Positions 35,063 to 44,360 of a stretch of DNA of 64,000 nt are shown in pieces. The number at the start of each line of letters is the position of its first letter. The stretch's first letter is position 1. The position numbers and the translations under genes were made by a program. Under the pieces are notes generated by a model, which saw only the letters and a program-made list of their open reading frames with translations, had not been told where the DNA came from and did no database searches. This stretch comes from an uncultured Bacteroides sp. (GTDB lineage Bacteria; Bacteroidota; Bacteroidia; Bacteroidales; Bacteroidaceae): contig NZ_OY782855.1 of the NCBI RefSeq assembly GCF_963678425.1, positions 1,674,001 through 1,738,000 on the forward strand, written 5' to 3'.

Positions 35063-36301
35063 ATGAAGCAATATTTCAAGAGTTTAATAATAAAAACCTT
35101 AATATCTTACTTATACATTATTTTCCTCTTTATTATTAATACTCAAGCTTCTGAACATATAAAATTCAAGAACATCAAAGGGAAAAAAGAAACACTTACT
35201 AAAATTCTACAATCCATAAATAGTAAAAAACAAGTCTTTATAAGTTTCAATCCTTCTCAAACCAATTCTATCTATCTAACAGAAGAAAGTATAAACAATA
35301 AAGAGATTGCAAAATCTCTTAACAAGTTAATAAAAGAATGGGATCTTGAAGTAAAGATAGGTACACGCAACTTTTTCTATTTACAATCTGCGCAGAGATT
35401 TCAGTTAAATGGATTATTAGTTGAGCAAGGAACAAAAAAAATAATTGCAAATGCAACTGTTATATTAGATGGAAAAGAAAAGACACGAACAGATAATCAT
35501 GGAAATTTTTATTTAAAACTTAAAAAAGGAGATTATCAGTTGTGTTTTACCGATAATAATTACAAAAAAAAGAGAATCCGAATATCTATTGGCAAACAAG
35601 AATATATAAAGGTTGAGATGCAAAGAATTAAAATTAAAAAAGATGTTCCAGTTCTAAAAACAGAAAAAAGATTATCTGATACACCCATAGTCTCTTTCTA
35701 CCAATACCCTCTCACCTCTTTTAAAGCTCCGGATACAATACCTACTATATCAATATATAATAAGGTACGCGAGGAGGTACCATCCGATTCAAATAAATAT
35801 GCAATAAAAACCAATTTACTGGAATGGGGATTTTTTACGCCCAATATTACAATAGCAGGGAAAATAAGCAAAAAATGGACCATAGAACTTTCAGCAGCAT
35901 CTCACAACAAAAAGCTTAGTAGTACAAATCCCTTGAAACTAATGTTATTTGAGTCAGGGATTCACTACTGGACAAAAGAACGTTTTAATGGAGGATTTAT
36001 CGCTATAACAGCTCAATGTGCCACCTTCGACGCAAGAGACCTCAAAAGTTCAGGCATATTTAAGAACATGGACAACAACCGTTACCAAGGGAATCTATAT
36101 GGATTTACCCTTTCTTACGGATACCAATGGAAGCTTATCAACAGATTGAATATAGAAGCTGTAGCAGGTCTGGGTTATGCGCATATTATATACAACAAAT
36201 ATTCGATAAATAACCTAAACGAGAAAATAAAAGATGGAGATTATAACTACTTTGGACCAACAAAAATTACAATTAACTTCATTTACACGCTAGGTCGTTA
36301 A
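35063..36301 (+). CDS. STN / carboxypeptidase-like / DUF3575 outer-membrane protein
   Basis: A 412-residue exported protein with a signal segment at about 8-30 (QAS). Three modules: residues 32-108 resemble the STN/secretin short domain (IKFKNIKGKKETLTKILQSI, then SLNKLIKEWDLEVKIGTRNFFYL); 112-188 is a carboxypeptidase regulatory-like domain (LLVEQGTKKIIANATVILDGK, TDNHGNFYLKLKKGDY); 245-412 is a DUF3575-type outer-membrane barrel (YAIKTNLLEWGFFTPNITIAGKISKKWTIELSA..., ending FIYTLGR). DUF3575 genes accompany fimbrial operons in Bacteroidales, and STN domains talk to FecR-type anti-sigma factors. It is divergent from the pilus locus and upstream of an AraC and an ECF/FecR pair. A role in anchoring or sensing the pilus is inference. 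Confidence 0.72.
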   Translation: MKQYFKSLIIKTLISYLYIIFLFIINTQASEHIKFKNIKGKKETLTKILQSINSKKQVFISFNPSQTNSIYLTEESINNKEIAKSLNKLIKEWDLEVKIGTRNFFYLQSAQRFQLNGLLVEQGTKKIIANATVILDGKEKTRTDNHGNFYLKLKKGDYQLCFTDNNYKKKRIRISIGKQEYIKVEMQRIKIKKDVPVLKTEKRLSDTPIVSFYQYPLTSFKAPDTIPTISIYNKVREEVPSDSNKYAIKTNLLEWGFFTPNITIAGKISKKWTIELSAASHNKKLSSTNPLKLMLFESGIHYWTKERFNGGFIAITAQCATFDARDLKSSGIFKNMDNNRYQGNLYGFTLSYGYQWKLINRLNIEAVAGLGYAHIIYNKYSINNLNEKIKDGDYNYFGPTKITINFIYTLGR

Positions 36302-36443
36302 AATATTATTTCTCTAATAATCAACTAATAACAAGATGGAATATAACAAATAATTCATTTTTTTACTAAAAAAGCAGTATAATTTACACGATCCATTGTC
36401 ATTATTAATGAGATCAAGAAAGTGATAACTTAAAAAGAATGAA

Positions 36444-37322
36444 ATGAATTTATTAATTAATGAAAATCTAGAAAATAGAACACCCCATCCTTATTATAAT
36501 AATCAGATAGAAAACTATCCTATCAGTTTTGAACAATACAACCTACAAGAAAACAAGGTTCTTGAGAAAAGAAAGCCCAATGGGAACCTTATTATTATCG
36601 TATTATCAGGTAAAATATCAATTTCAAGCGGTGAATATATTAACAAATTTGTATCTGCAGGATATATGGCCTTTTTGCCTCCAAGTTCTCAATACAAGTT
36701 ATCCGGGCTTGAAAGTTCTGTTCTAATGAATTGTGAAATACCTACGAAGACAAGAATAAAAGCAAACAAATGGTTCGAAACATTATCTTTACATTGTAAA
36801 AAGAGAAATTCAATATCTATAAATTTACCAATAAAACAGGGTATCAAACAGTTTATTGATATTTTCCAAAACAATTCCAGACAGCCGAGAATTGGTTCTC
36901 CTGAAATACAAGAATGGAAACAGGAAGGATTTCTACTTCTATTAAAAAGTTCATACTCACCAAAAGAATTAGCAGAGTTTTTCTCTCCAGTTCTTGGATG
37001 TAATATGGAATTTAAAGAATTTATATATTTCAATATTGATTCCGTGAAATGTTTACAAGATTTTGCAGATTTAGCCAAATGTAGTCTCACATTCTTTTGT
37101 AGAGAATTCAAAAAGAATTTTGGAGAATCGGCTTATCAATGGTTACTAAAGCGAAAATCACAACTCGTTTTACATGATATAGAGAACACAGCTATCCCAT
37201 TTCAGGAACTAGCTGAAAAATATGGGTTCTCATCACAACCTCATTTTACCAGATTCATTAAACAATGGTATAATGATACCCCAAAAGAAATTCGAAGCCG
37301 CAAGCAAATTATTGGAAAATGA
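36444..37322 (+). CDS. AraC-family transcriptional regulator
   Basis: A 292-residue protein. The N-terminal half is a cupin-like domain (NLIIIVLSGKISISSGEY, GYMAFLPPSSQYKLSG); the C-terminal half (about 190-285) has the double helix-turn-helix of AraC proteins, with CLQDFADLAKCSLTFFCREFKKNFGESAYQWLLKRK and the second helix pair FQELAEKYGFSSQPHFTRFIKQWYNDTPKEIR. Very low G+C, like its neighbours. It lies 142 bases after the DUF3575 gene; its target is likely the flanking surface-protein genes, by position only. Confidence 0.85.
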   Translation: MNLLINENLENRTPHPYYNNQIENYPISFEQYNLQENKVLEKRKPNGNLIIIVLSGKISISSGEYINKFVSAGYMAFLPPSSQYKLSGLESSVLMNCEIPTKTRIKANKWFETLSLHCKKRNSISINLPIKQGIKQFIDIFQNNSRQPRIGSPEIQEWKQEGFLLLLKSSYSPKELAEFFSPVLGCNMEFKEFIYFNIDSVKCLQDFADLAKCSLTFFCREFKKNFGESAYQWLLKRKSQLVLHDIENTAIPFQELAEKYGFSSQPHFTRFIKQWYNDTPKEIRSRKQIIGK

Positions 37323-37688
37323 TCCAATAATTTGCTTGCTGAAACGTAAAACCCTGACAGAAATCTCAATTGCTATCTAATAAAAAAGAACCTTTCACTA
37401 CTAATCTTTAGATAGTATATAGTTAACTATATTCAATTTTTCTAAAAAAAATATTCAAAGACAACATGTTTTTCTCATTTACATTAGTTGAAATAATAAA
37501 CTTTTTTTATATCTTTCACCCAAAATTCAACAGATCTGCCAAAATGCATCTACCATATTTACTTAATTAAACATATAAAAGGTGTTTCAAAGAAATAAAG
37601 AAGTCCTTCTTCCCATGTTGAAAATAAGTAAATATTAGACACATTTAAAGGCGATTCTATAATTCACAAAATCAGAGAACAAATATTT
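37323..37688. other. Intergenic region upstream of the ECF sigma gene
   Basis: 366 AT-rich bases without a gene. A perfect 16-bp palindrome ATATAGTTAACTATAT lies at 37417-37432 and could be an operator. TATATCTTTC at about 37509 is only a partial -7 match. Confidence 0.4.
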
Positions 37689-38252
37689 ATGTCTGTATCT
37701 TGGAATGAAATTAAAAAAGGCAACAATAATGAGTGGAGAATACTATTCCGAGAAAATGCTGAATTTCTGTATGCATACGGGATGAAAATGGTGCATAATG
37801 AAGATTTAGTAAAAGATACTGTACAAGAATTGTTCCTCCACATTTATGAAAAACGTAGTACTCTAAGCAAGCCCCAATTTATAAAAGCATATCTCTGTTC
37901 TGGATTGCGAAATAGACTTATAAATGAGTTAAAAAAGGAATCTCCGGAATCTCTTGAAGAAGGAGATTATAGGTTTGATCTCTATATTGATGCGGAAAAT
38001 TCGGAAAAATACGAAGAAGAAAAACAATACAAAAAGATACAAACACTTCTAGATAGACTAACAAACAGACAAAGAGAGGTTATTTATCTGAAATATTTCA
38101 AAGGATTATCAAATGAGGAAATTGCTAAAGCACTTGATATAAACAAACAGTCTGTTGCAAATTTGATATCTGATGGATTAAAGCAAATGAAAAAAGATTT
38201 ATTGTTTGTGGCATTTATATTGCTTATTTTAAAAATGGCTCTTAGACTATGA
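37689..38252 (+). CDS. ECF-type RNA polymerase sigma factor
   Basis: A 187-residue sigma-70 family protein with region 2 (ENAEFLYAYGMKMVHNEDLVKDTVQELFLHIYEKR) and region 4 (LTNRQREVIYLKYFKGLSNEEIAKALDINKQSVANLISDGLKQM). The last 20 residues are strongly hydrophobic (LLFVAFILLILKMALRL), which may bind the membrane or the anti-sigma factor. The stop overlaps the FecR start (ATGA). In Bacteroidetes such pairs usually sit beside a SusC/SusD operon; none is present here. Confidence 0.9.
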   Translation: MSVSWNEIKKGNNNEWRILFRENAEFLYAYGMKMVHNEDLVKDTVQELFLHIYEKRSTLSKPQFIKAYLCSGLRNRLINELKKESPESLEEGDYRFDLYIDAENSEKYEEEKQYKKIQTLLDRLTNRQREVIYLKYFKGLSNEEIAKALDINKQSVANLISDGLKQMKKDLLFVAFILLILKMALRL

Positions 38253-39136
38253 AAAAAAATAAGATCATTGCTTTACTTGAGAAAGTTTCTTCTGAAAAAG
38301 AAACTCCTTTAGATTCGGAAGAAGAGACTCAACTAATGAAAGCCTTTTCAACAGTTCCATTGATGGACGAGAAGTTAGACTATAACTCCTTAGCTAGCAT
38401 GGAAAAATATATATTCAATAACATCAATATAAAGCCTAATAAAAAAAGTAATAAATATATATTCCAAAGAATAACGGTGGCAGCAGCAGCATTGCTGATA
38501 CTAGTATTTAGTTTCGATTTGTGGATAAAAAGTATGGATGTAAAATATATATCAATAAATAAACAATTGACATTTATACTTCCTGATCAATCCGAGGCTA
38601 CACTTAGAAATAAAAGTTCTTTATCATATAATAAATTTCTCTATTATTTTAACAGGAAAGTTCAAATGGATGGCGAAGTATACTTTATTGTTACCAAAGG
38701 ACAAAAATTCACAGTTGAAACACGTACGCACAATATAACAGTACTAGGTACCCGTTTTACTGTATTTGATAAAGACTCATTCAATGTTATTTGCTACGAA
38801 GGCAAAGTTTTAGTTGAAAGAAAAGATAAAAAGGGGAAGAGAATACTTATAAAAGGACAGAGTTACACATTAAATAAAGAGAGAAAAAAAGAGAAAAAAA
38901 AGGAAAAAGAGCCTAATAATGAACGTATATTCAATAATGCTGAACTAGTAGACGTTCTAGAGCAAATAGAAACTATTTATAAAATATCATTTGAGAACAA
39001 AGAAATAGCTAATAGCCTATATTTTACAGGAGCTTTCCCGACCAATAACCTTGATGCAACATTAAAAGTAGCTCTAGCTCCTTACAATATGACATGGAAA
39101 CAGACCAGTTCTGGTTACAAGATAATAAAAATTTAG
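38249..39136 (+). CDS. FecR-family anti-sigma factor
   Basis: A 295-residue inner-membrane protein. Cytosolic N-terminus about 1-70 (sigma-binding), one transmembrane helix about 75-95 (ITVAAAALLILVFSFDLWI), a FecR domain about 105-210 (LTFILPDQSEATLRNKSSL, YFIVTKGQKFTVETRTHNITVLGTRFTV) and a C-terminal STN-like/DUF4974 domain about 225-295 (FNNAELVDVLEQIETIYKISFE). Family members receive a signal from an outer-membrane partner carrying an STN domain and release the sigma factor. The nearest STN-bearing protein is the DUF3575 protein at 35063, not a SusC. Overlaps the sigma gene by four bases. Confidence 0.9.
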   Translation: MKKNKIIALLEKVSSEKETPLDSEEETQLMKAFSTVPLMDEKLDYNSLASMEKYIFNNINIKPNKKSNKYIFQRITVAAAALLILVFSFDLWIKSMDVKYISINKQLTFILPDQSEATLRNKSSLSYNKFLYYFNRKVQMDGEVYFIVTKGQKFTVETRTHNITVLGTRFTVFDKDSFNVICYEGKVLVERKDKKGKRILIKGQSYTLNKERKKEKKKEKEPNNERIFNNAELVDVLEQIETIYKISFENKEIANSLYFTGAFPTNNLDATLKVALAPYNMTWKQTSSGYKIIKI

Positions 39137-39288
39137 ATTGACTAATAAAAGCTAAACTATTCTAATGAACAAGAGGATTTAAAAAAAATTATCCTGTTTA
39201 AACAATAAGCTATTTAAAGATTCTATATTATACTTTATCTAAAAAAAACTTTTAATAAATGCCACAATACTTAATCGATTAAAATGTT

Positions 39289-39296
39289 TACTTTTG
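39289..39296 (+). promoter_or_regulatory. -7 element of the DPP IV gene
   Basis: TACTTTTG sits 33 bases upstream of the ATG at 39329, inside the 5' extension of the open frame. It argues that translation begins at 39329 and not at 39284. Confidence 0.55.
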
Positions 39297-39328
39297 TAAT
39301 GTATAACAGAAATCAGAAGTATTGTAAA

Positions 39329-41533
39329 ATGAAAAAGATTAGTTTACTATTGATATTGTGTGCCCTCTCACTAGCAATTAATGCTCAGGGCACAGAATTA
39401 ACATTAGAGAATGCCATAAATGGTAAATACAGTGGAGAAAGATTAGGAAACATTGTACCAATGGCCGATGGAGAGCATTACACAATGATAAGTAATGACA
39501 GGAAACGTATTGTAAAGTATTCATTCAGAACAGGAAAAGAGGTAGAAACATTGTTTGATGTTTCAAAAGCGCGCGAATGTACGTTCAAAAGTTTCGATGG
39601 TTATCAGCTGTCTCCTGACGAAACTAAAATATTGATTCAGACAGAAACAAAACCTATATACCGTCGCTCGTTTACTGCAGTTCACTATGTTTATACCATA
39701 AAACGTAATCTGGTGGAGAAACTTTCCGATGGCGGTCCTCAACAGGTGCCAACTTTCTCTCCGGATGGAAATATGGTAGCTTTCGTAAGAAACAATAATA
39801 TCTTCCTGGTGAAGTTTCTATATGGCAACAGTGAATCACAAGTGACTACAGACGGTGCCTTTGGAAAAATCATCAATGGTGTTCCCGACTGGGTATATGA
39901 AGAAGAGTTTGAATATAACCGTGCTTTCGAATTTAGTCCAGACAATAAAATGATTACTTTCGTCCGTTTCGACGAAACAGCTGTACCCTCCTATTCATTC
40001 CCTTTGTATGCCGGACAATATCCTGCAAACAAGAATTTTGAGTACTATCCCGGTAGTTATTCATATAAATACCCCAAATCCGGACAAACAAACTCCACTG
40101 TAACTGTGCACTCTTTTGACATCAAATCAAAAGTGATCAGAAAACTAAATATTCCGATTAAGAAAGAAGATTATATTCCCCGTATTCGTTTTACTAAAGA
40201 CGAGAACAAGCTGGCTGTTATGACATTAAATCATACACAAAACCAGTTTGATATGTATTTTGTGAACCCTCGTTCCGGAGTTGCTAAGCTGATCTTAAGA
40301 GATGAAAGCAAATATTACATTAATGAAGGAAACTTCGACAATATTGTTTTCTACGATAACAACTTCAGCTTCCTAAGCGAGAAAGACGGATATAATCACC
40401 TTTATTGGTATTCAATAGGAGGAAATCTGATAAAACAAGTAACGAAGGGCAATTTTGAAGTCAGAAAATACCACGGATGGAACGCTGTAACGAACACATT
40501 CTATTATGAGAGTAATGAAGGAAATGTACTTCGTAATGCCGTATATGCAATTGATATCAAGGGCAAAAAAAGCAAGCTTTCGGAAAAAGAGGGCACAAAC
40601 AATGCTATCTTTAGCAGCACAATGAAGTACTTTATCAATACCTACTCTAACCTTACCACTCCTCCGGTGGTAACACTAAACGATAATAAAGGGAAAGAGC
40701 TTGATGTACTTATCAGCAATAATAAGATAAAAGAAGAAATAAGTCAGATGGCAATGCCTAAAAAAGAGTTCTTCACTTTTACGACCTCTGCCGGCGTTCA
40801 ACTAAACGGGTGGATTATGAAACCAGCCGACTTCTCTGAATCAAAGAAATATCCCGTGATTCTTTACCAATACAGCGGACCAGGTACACAACAGGTAACC
40901 GATCGCTGGAATATTGGAGAAACAAGAAGCGGATTGGGCTGGGAAGCTTATATGACCACACAAGGTTTTATTGTTGCTTGTGTAGACGGACGAGGAACCG
41001 GCGGACGTGGTGCTGAATTTACAAAGTGCACTTATATGAATCTGGGTATTAAAGAGGCGCAGGATCAGGCAGAGACAGCTAAATATTTCAATAACCAGCC
41101 ATACGTTGATAAAGGTAGAATTGGTATCTGGGGATGGAGCTATGGCGGTTATATGACTATCATGAGCATGAGCGAAGGCAGTAATGTGTTTAAAGCCGGA
41201 GTAGCTGTTGCACCAGTAACCGACTGGAAATTTTATGATTCAGTTTACACTGAACGGTTTATGCGCACTCCGGAAGAAAATGCTGATGGTTATGCATCTT
41301 CTTCAGCATTTACACGCGCTAAAAATCTAAGTGGAAAACTATTGATTGTACATGGTATGGCAGATGACAATGTTCATTTTCAAAATACAGCTGAATATAG
41401 TGAGCAATTGGTACAATCAAACAAACAATTTGACATGCAGGTATATACAAACCGTAACCATGGTATCTACGGAGGAAACACCCGCAATCACTTGTTTACC
41501 AGGTTAACTGAGTTTTTCAAGACCAATCTTTAA
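39329..41533 (+). CDS. Dipeptidyl peptidase IV-type S9 serine peptidase
   Basis: A roughly 734-residue exported peptidase. The ATG at 39329 is chosen over the upstream one because it starts a signal peptide (KKISLLLILCALSLAINAQ). The N-terminal part is a DPP IV beta-propeller (LSPDETKILIQTE, PTFSPDGNMVAFVRNNNIFLV, PDWVYEEEFEYN with the Glu pair that binds the substrate N-terminus). The C-terminal alpha/beta hydrolase has the nucleophile in GWSYGGY, Asp in GMADDNVHF and His in NRNHGI. It removes X-Pro dipeptides from peptides in the periplasm. lipA follows about 40 bases later. Confidence 0.93.
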   Translation: MKKISLLLILCALSLAINAQGTELTLENAINGKYSGERLGNIVPMADGEHYTMISNDRKRIVKYSFRTGKEVETLFDVSKARECTFKSFDGYQLSPDETKILIQTETKPIYRRSFTAVHYVYTIKRNLVEKLSDGGPQQVPTFSPDGNMVAFVRNNNIFLVKFLYGNSESQVTTDGAFGKIINGVPDWVYEEEFEYNRAFEFSPDNKMITFVRFDETAVPSYSFPLYAGQYPANKNFEYYPGSYSYKYPKSGQTNSTVTVHSFDIKSKVIRKLNIPIKKEDYIPRIRFTKDENKLAVMTLNHTQNQFDMYFVNPRSGVAKLILRDESKYYINEGNFDNIVFYDNNFSFLSEKDGYNHLYWYSIGGNLIKQVTKGNFEVRKYHGWNAVTNTFYYESNEGNVLRNAVYAIDIKGKKSKLSEKEGTNNAIFSSTMKYFINTYSNLTTPPVVTLNDNKGKELDVLISNNKIKEEISQMAMPKKEFFTFTTSAGVQLNGWIMKPADFSESKKYPVILYQYSGPGTQQVTDRWNIGETRSGLGWEAYMTTQGFIVACVDGRGTGGRGAEFTKCTYMNLGIKEAQDQAETAKYFNNQPYVDKGRIGIWGWSYGGYMTIMSMSEGSNVFKAGVAVAPVTDWKFYDSVYTERFMRTPEENADGYASSSAFTRAKNLSGKLLIVHGMADDNVHFQNTAEYSEQLVQSNKQFDMQVYTNRNHGIYGGNTRNHLFTRLTEFFKTNL

Positions 41534-41573
41534 AGCGATATATTAAGCGATATATTATCTGAGCACAATACAA

Positions 41574-42449
41574 ATGGAAAGAGTCAGGAAACCGGATTGG
41601 TTGAAAATAAATATTGGTAGCAACGAACGCTATACAGACACAAAACGTATTGTAGAATCTCACAAGCTTCATACGATTTGTAGTAGCGGGCGTTGCCCGA
41701 ATATGGGCGAATGCTGGGGCAAAGGAACAGCCACTTTTATGATTTGTGGTGAAATCTGCACACGTTCCTGTAAGTTTTGTAATACCCTTACAGGTAAACC
41801 GCTTCCTTTAAACAGAGATGAACCGCTGCATGTGGCTGAATCCATTCTTTTGATGAAGCTTTCACACGCCGTAATCACTTCAGTGGACCGTGACGATTTG
41901 CCGGATCTGGGGGCATCACACTGGGCCGATACTCTTTTCCAGATAAAACGCCTGAGCCCCGAAACAACTACAGAGGTACTAATTCCTGATTTTCAGGGAA
42001 GAATGGATTTAGTGGATATAATCATTGCAGCCAAACCAGACATTATTTCGCATAATATGGAAACTGTTCGCCGCATTAGTCCAACCGTTCGCAGTGCAGC
42101 CAACTATGAAACCAGCCTGAAAGTTATCAACAGGATTTCTCAAAGCGGACTGGTTGCAAAATCCGGAATCATGGTTGGTCTGGGAGAGACACCCACTGAA
42201 GTAGAAGAGCTGATGGACGATTTATTGCAAAACGGCTGTCAGATACTCACCATCGGGCAATACCTGCAACCATCGCATAAACATTTTCCAGTTGCGGCCT
42301 ATATCACGCCTGAACAATTTGCATCTTATAAAGAAATTGGACTAAAAAAAGGATTTAACCAAGTGGAAAGCGCTCCCTTGGTGCGTTCCTCTTATCACGC
42401 GGAAAAACATATTATTAACAAACACAAAATACAAGAACCTATTCTGTAG
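41574..42449 (+). CDS. lipA: Lipoyl synthase
   Basis: A 291-residue radical SAM enzyme that inserts two sulphurs into octanoyl chains on lipoyl domains. Auxiliary cluster cysteines C36, C41 and C47 (C-x4-C-x5-C) and the radical SAM cluster C62, C66 and C69 (C-x3-C-x2-C) are all present, with VTSVDRDDLPDLGASHWA and SGIMVGLGET motifs and a C-terminal SYHAE. It is probably co-transcribed with the DPP IV gene. Confidence 0.97.
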   Translation: MERVRKPDWLKINIGSNERYTDTKRIVESHKLHTICSSGRCPNMGECWGKGTATFMICGEICTRSCKFCNTLTGKPLPLNRDEPLHVAESILLMKLSHAVITSVDRDDLPDLGASHWADTLFQIKRLSPETTTEVLIPDFQGRMDLVDIIIAAKPDIISHNMETVRRISPTVRSAANYETSLKVINRISQSGLVAKSGIMVGLGETPTEVEELMDDLLQNGCQILTIGQYLQPSHKHFPVAAYITPEQFASYKEIGLKKGFNQVESAPLVRSSYHAEKHIINKHKIQEPIL

Positions 42450-42487
42450 AATATTGTTCTAAAGGAAAGAATAGAAGGAAAATCAGG

Positions 42488-43624
42488 ATGATCAGAGCTT
42501 TTATAAAAAACGCACCCAGATTGATTATTATCAACGGAACAATCGGGCTATTGCCAATCATATTATGTATGATTCTAAGTGAATTCATACGTGATACAAT
42601 AGCTATCTATATTAGTTCTGCTGTAGGTGTATTATTATCCATTATAATCTATTTTTTGATGGGATTTAGTGGCAGTCTTGTCCTTTTATCTGCATATACT
42701 ATTCTGCTCCTGCTACTTGGAGGCGCTACATTTATCCCCTTCACAGCAGGTTTCCCTAATGAAATGCTTCCCTTCTACGCAGAGATTGGAACCATTATAT
42801 TTGCTTCGGTTATTCTATACGAAAAAAGGAAAATAAAGAAACTGTTCCTAAAAAAAGACAGTACCCATTATGACGTAAACCTAATGCAAAGCATAGATCT
42901 GGGAGCGATATATTCCAGACTAATACAGATTCTATGCATTCCTCATTTCATAATAGCCTCTTTATTTATCATCTTCGGATCGCCACTAGGCAAAACCGCG
43001 AATCTTGTTCTGCTACATATCTTGCCTCCGGCTATTCTTATTATTGCCATCATCATTAGTCAGATAGGACTGACAATGATCCATTCATTATCAAGCAGCA
43101 TTGAAAAGTATCCCATATTGAATGAGAAAGGAGATGTGATAGACAAGAAATATAGTTTCGAAACTTACTTTTATAAGAATCACTTTATAAATCCGATTAT
43201 CCGCATTGCAGTCATTTCTAATGGCATGCTGTTTCTTAGCCGGCGCCCCGAGAATGTTTGCTTTAATCCATACAAGATTGATCTTCCTATGGAATCTTAT
43301 CTGCTTTATGAAGAAAATCTCGAAGAAGGAGTAAATAGGACTATGGAAGAGATCTTTCCCGACAATGCAGAACTAGAGCCTCGGTTTAGCCTAAAATACC
43401 GGTTTAAGAATGCTGGAACAAACCGTCTCATCTATCTCTATATTCTCTATATTGAGGACGACAGTCTGCTTAGTTCTCCCAGATTTCATGACGGAAAGTT
43501 ATGGACATTCCAGCAAATAGAGACAAATCTCGGGAAGAATTACTTTGGTGAGTGTTTTGAAAATGAGTACGAGCAATTAAAAGATGCCGCACTTATCATC
43601 GAGGAATATAAAGGAATAAAGTAG
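42488..43624 (+). CDS. Membrane protein with degenerate Nudix-like C-terminal domain
   Basis: A 378-residue protein with about seven hydrophobic segments in two groups (residues 12-115 and 145-205), then a cytosolic C-terminal domain from about 225. That domain (NPIIRIAVISNGMLFLSRRPE..., EENLEEGVNRTMEEIFPDNAE, KYRFKN, LYILYIEDDS, DGKLWTFQQIETNLGKNYFGECFENEYEQLK) has the layout of a Nudix hydrolase, but the GX5EX7REUXEEXGU box is broken, so catalysis is doubtful. I know no named function. It follows lipA by 38 bases and is convergent with the next gene, leaving only 17 bases between the stops. Confidence 0.6.
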   Translation: MIRAFIKNAPRLIIINGTIGLLPIILCMILSEFIRDTIAIYISSAVGVLLSIIIYFLMGFSGSLVLLSAYTILLLLLGGATFIPFTAGFPNEMLPFYAEIGTIIFASVILYEKRKIKKLFLKKDSTHYDVNLMQSIDLGAIYSRLIQILCIPHFIIASLFIIFGSPLGKTANLVLLHILPPAILIIAIIISQIGLTMIHSLSSSIEKYPILNEKGDVIDKKYSFETYFYKNHFINPIIRIAVISNGMLFLSRRPENVCFNPYKIDLPMESYLLYEENLEEGVNRTMEEIFPDNAELEPRFSLKYRFKNAGTNRLIYLYILYIEDDSLLSSPRFHDGKLWTFQQIETNLGKNYFGECFENEYEQLKDAALIIEEYKGIK

Positions 43625-43641
43625 TTCCCGGTTTCTTCTTT

Positions 43642-44346
43642 TTACTTATATATTAAGAAGATACATGGTTTTTTAGTAAGATCAGGAAGTTTTCCCTGCC
43701 ATTCTTTTACGGTTCTTGTTTTTATATATTCCCCTTCACAGGTTATATCTGCCGCAATACATAATTTTGTCTGAGGGCGACAATTGTGTATAATATCCTC
43801 TGCCATCTTATTGTTACGGTAGGGTGTTTCAATGAACAATTGCGTTTGATTTTCGTTGTAAATCCGTTGTTCCAGATGTTTAATCATTTTCACTCTTTCA
43901 GAAGGATCAATGGGTAAATATCCGTGAAACGCAAAACTTTGCCCGTTAAAACCGGAAGCCATCACAGAAAGAATGATAGAAGAAGGACCAACTAACGGAA
44001 TAACTCTTAGATTTTCCCGCTGTGCTATTGCCACCACATCGGCGCCGGGATCGGCCACAGCAGGACATCCAGCCTCAGAAATCACACCCATTGGCGAGCC
44101 CGCAATCAAAGGTTTGAGATAACCGGATATTTCTTCAGGAGAAGTATGCTTATTCAAGGGATAAAAGGTGAGTAAATCAATATCTATCTCCTTATCAACC
44201 TTCTTTAAAAAACGACGAGCTGAACGAATATCCTCTACTATAAAATGCTTTAGCTGAACTATAATTTCTTTATTATAAACAGGCAACACAGACTCAATAG
44301 ACGTTTCACCCAAAGTAACGGGTAAAAGGTATAAGGCAACTTCCAT
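43642..44346 (-). CDS. SAM-dependent methyltransferase, RsmI/tetrapyrrole-methylase family
   Basis: A 234-residue protein with the tetrapyrrole (corrin/porphyrin) methylase fold. GVISEAGCPAVADPGADVVAIA is the RsmI-type signature, followed by VIPLVGPSSIILSVMASGFNGQSFAFHGYLP and FIETPYRN. RsmI methylates the 2'-OH of C1402 in 16S rRNA; this is a short variant with a divergent N-terminus (LLPVTLGETS instead of a typical P-loop-like start), so the target may differ. It lies 14 bases downstream of the GldB-like gene on the same strand. Confidence 0.85.
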   Translation of the reverse strand: MEVALYLLPVTLGETSIESVLPVYNKEIIVQLKHFIVEDIRSARRFLKKVDKEIDIDLLTFYPLNKHTSPEEISGYLKPLIAGSPMGVISEAGCPAVADPGADVVAIAQRENLRVIPLVGPSSIILSVMASGFNGQSFAFHGYLPIDPSERVKMIKHLEQRIYNENQTQLFIETPYRNNKMAEDIIHNCRPQTKLCIAADITCEGEYIKTRTVKEWQGKLPDLTKKPCIFLIYK

Positions 44347-44360
44347 TCTTATTTTTTAAA

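Noticed and set aside
37689..39136. Sigma/FecR control of a SusC/SusD nutrient locus
   Set aside because: No SusC or SusD lies next to the pair; the next gene is an S9 peptidase with its own promoter.
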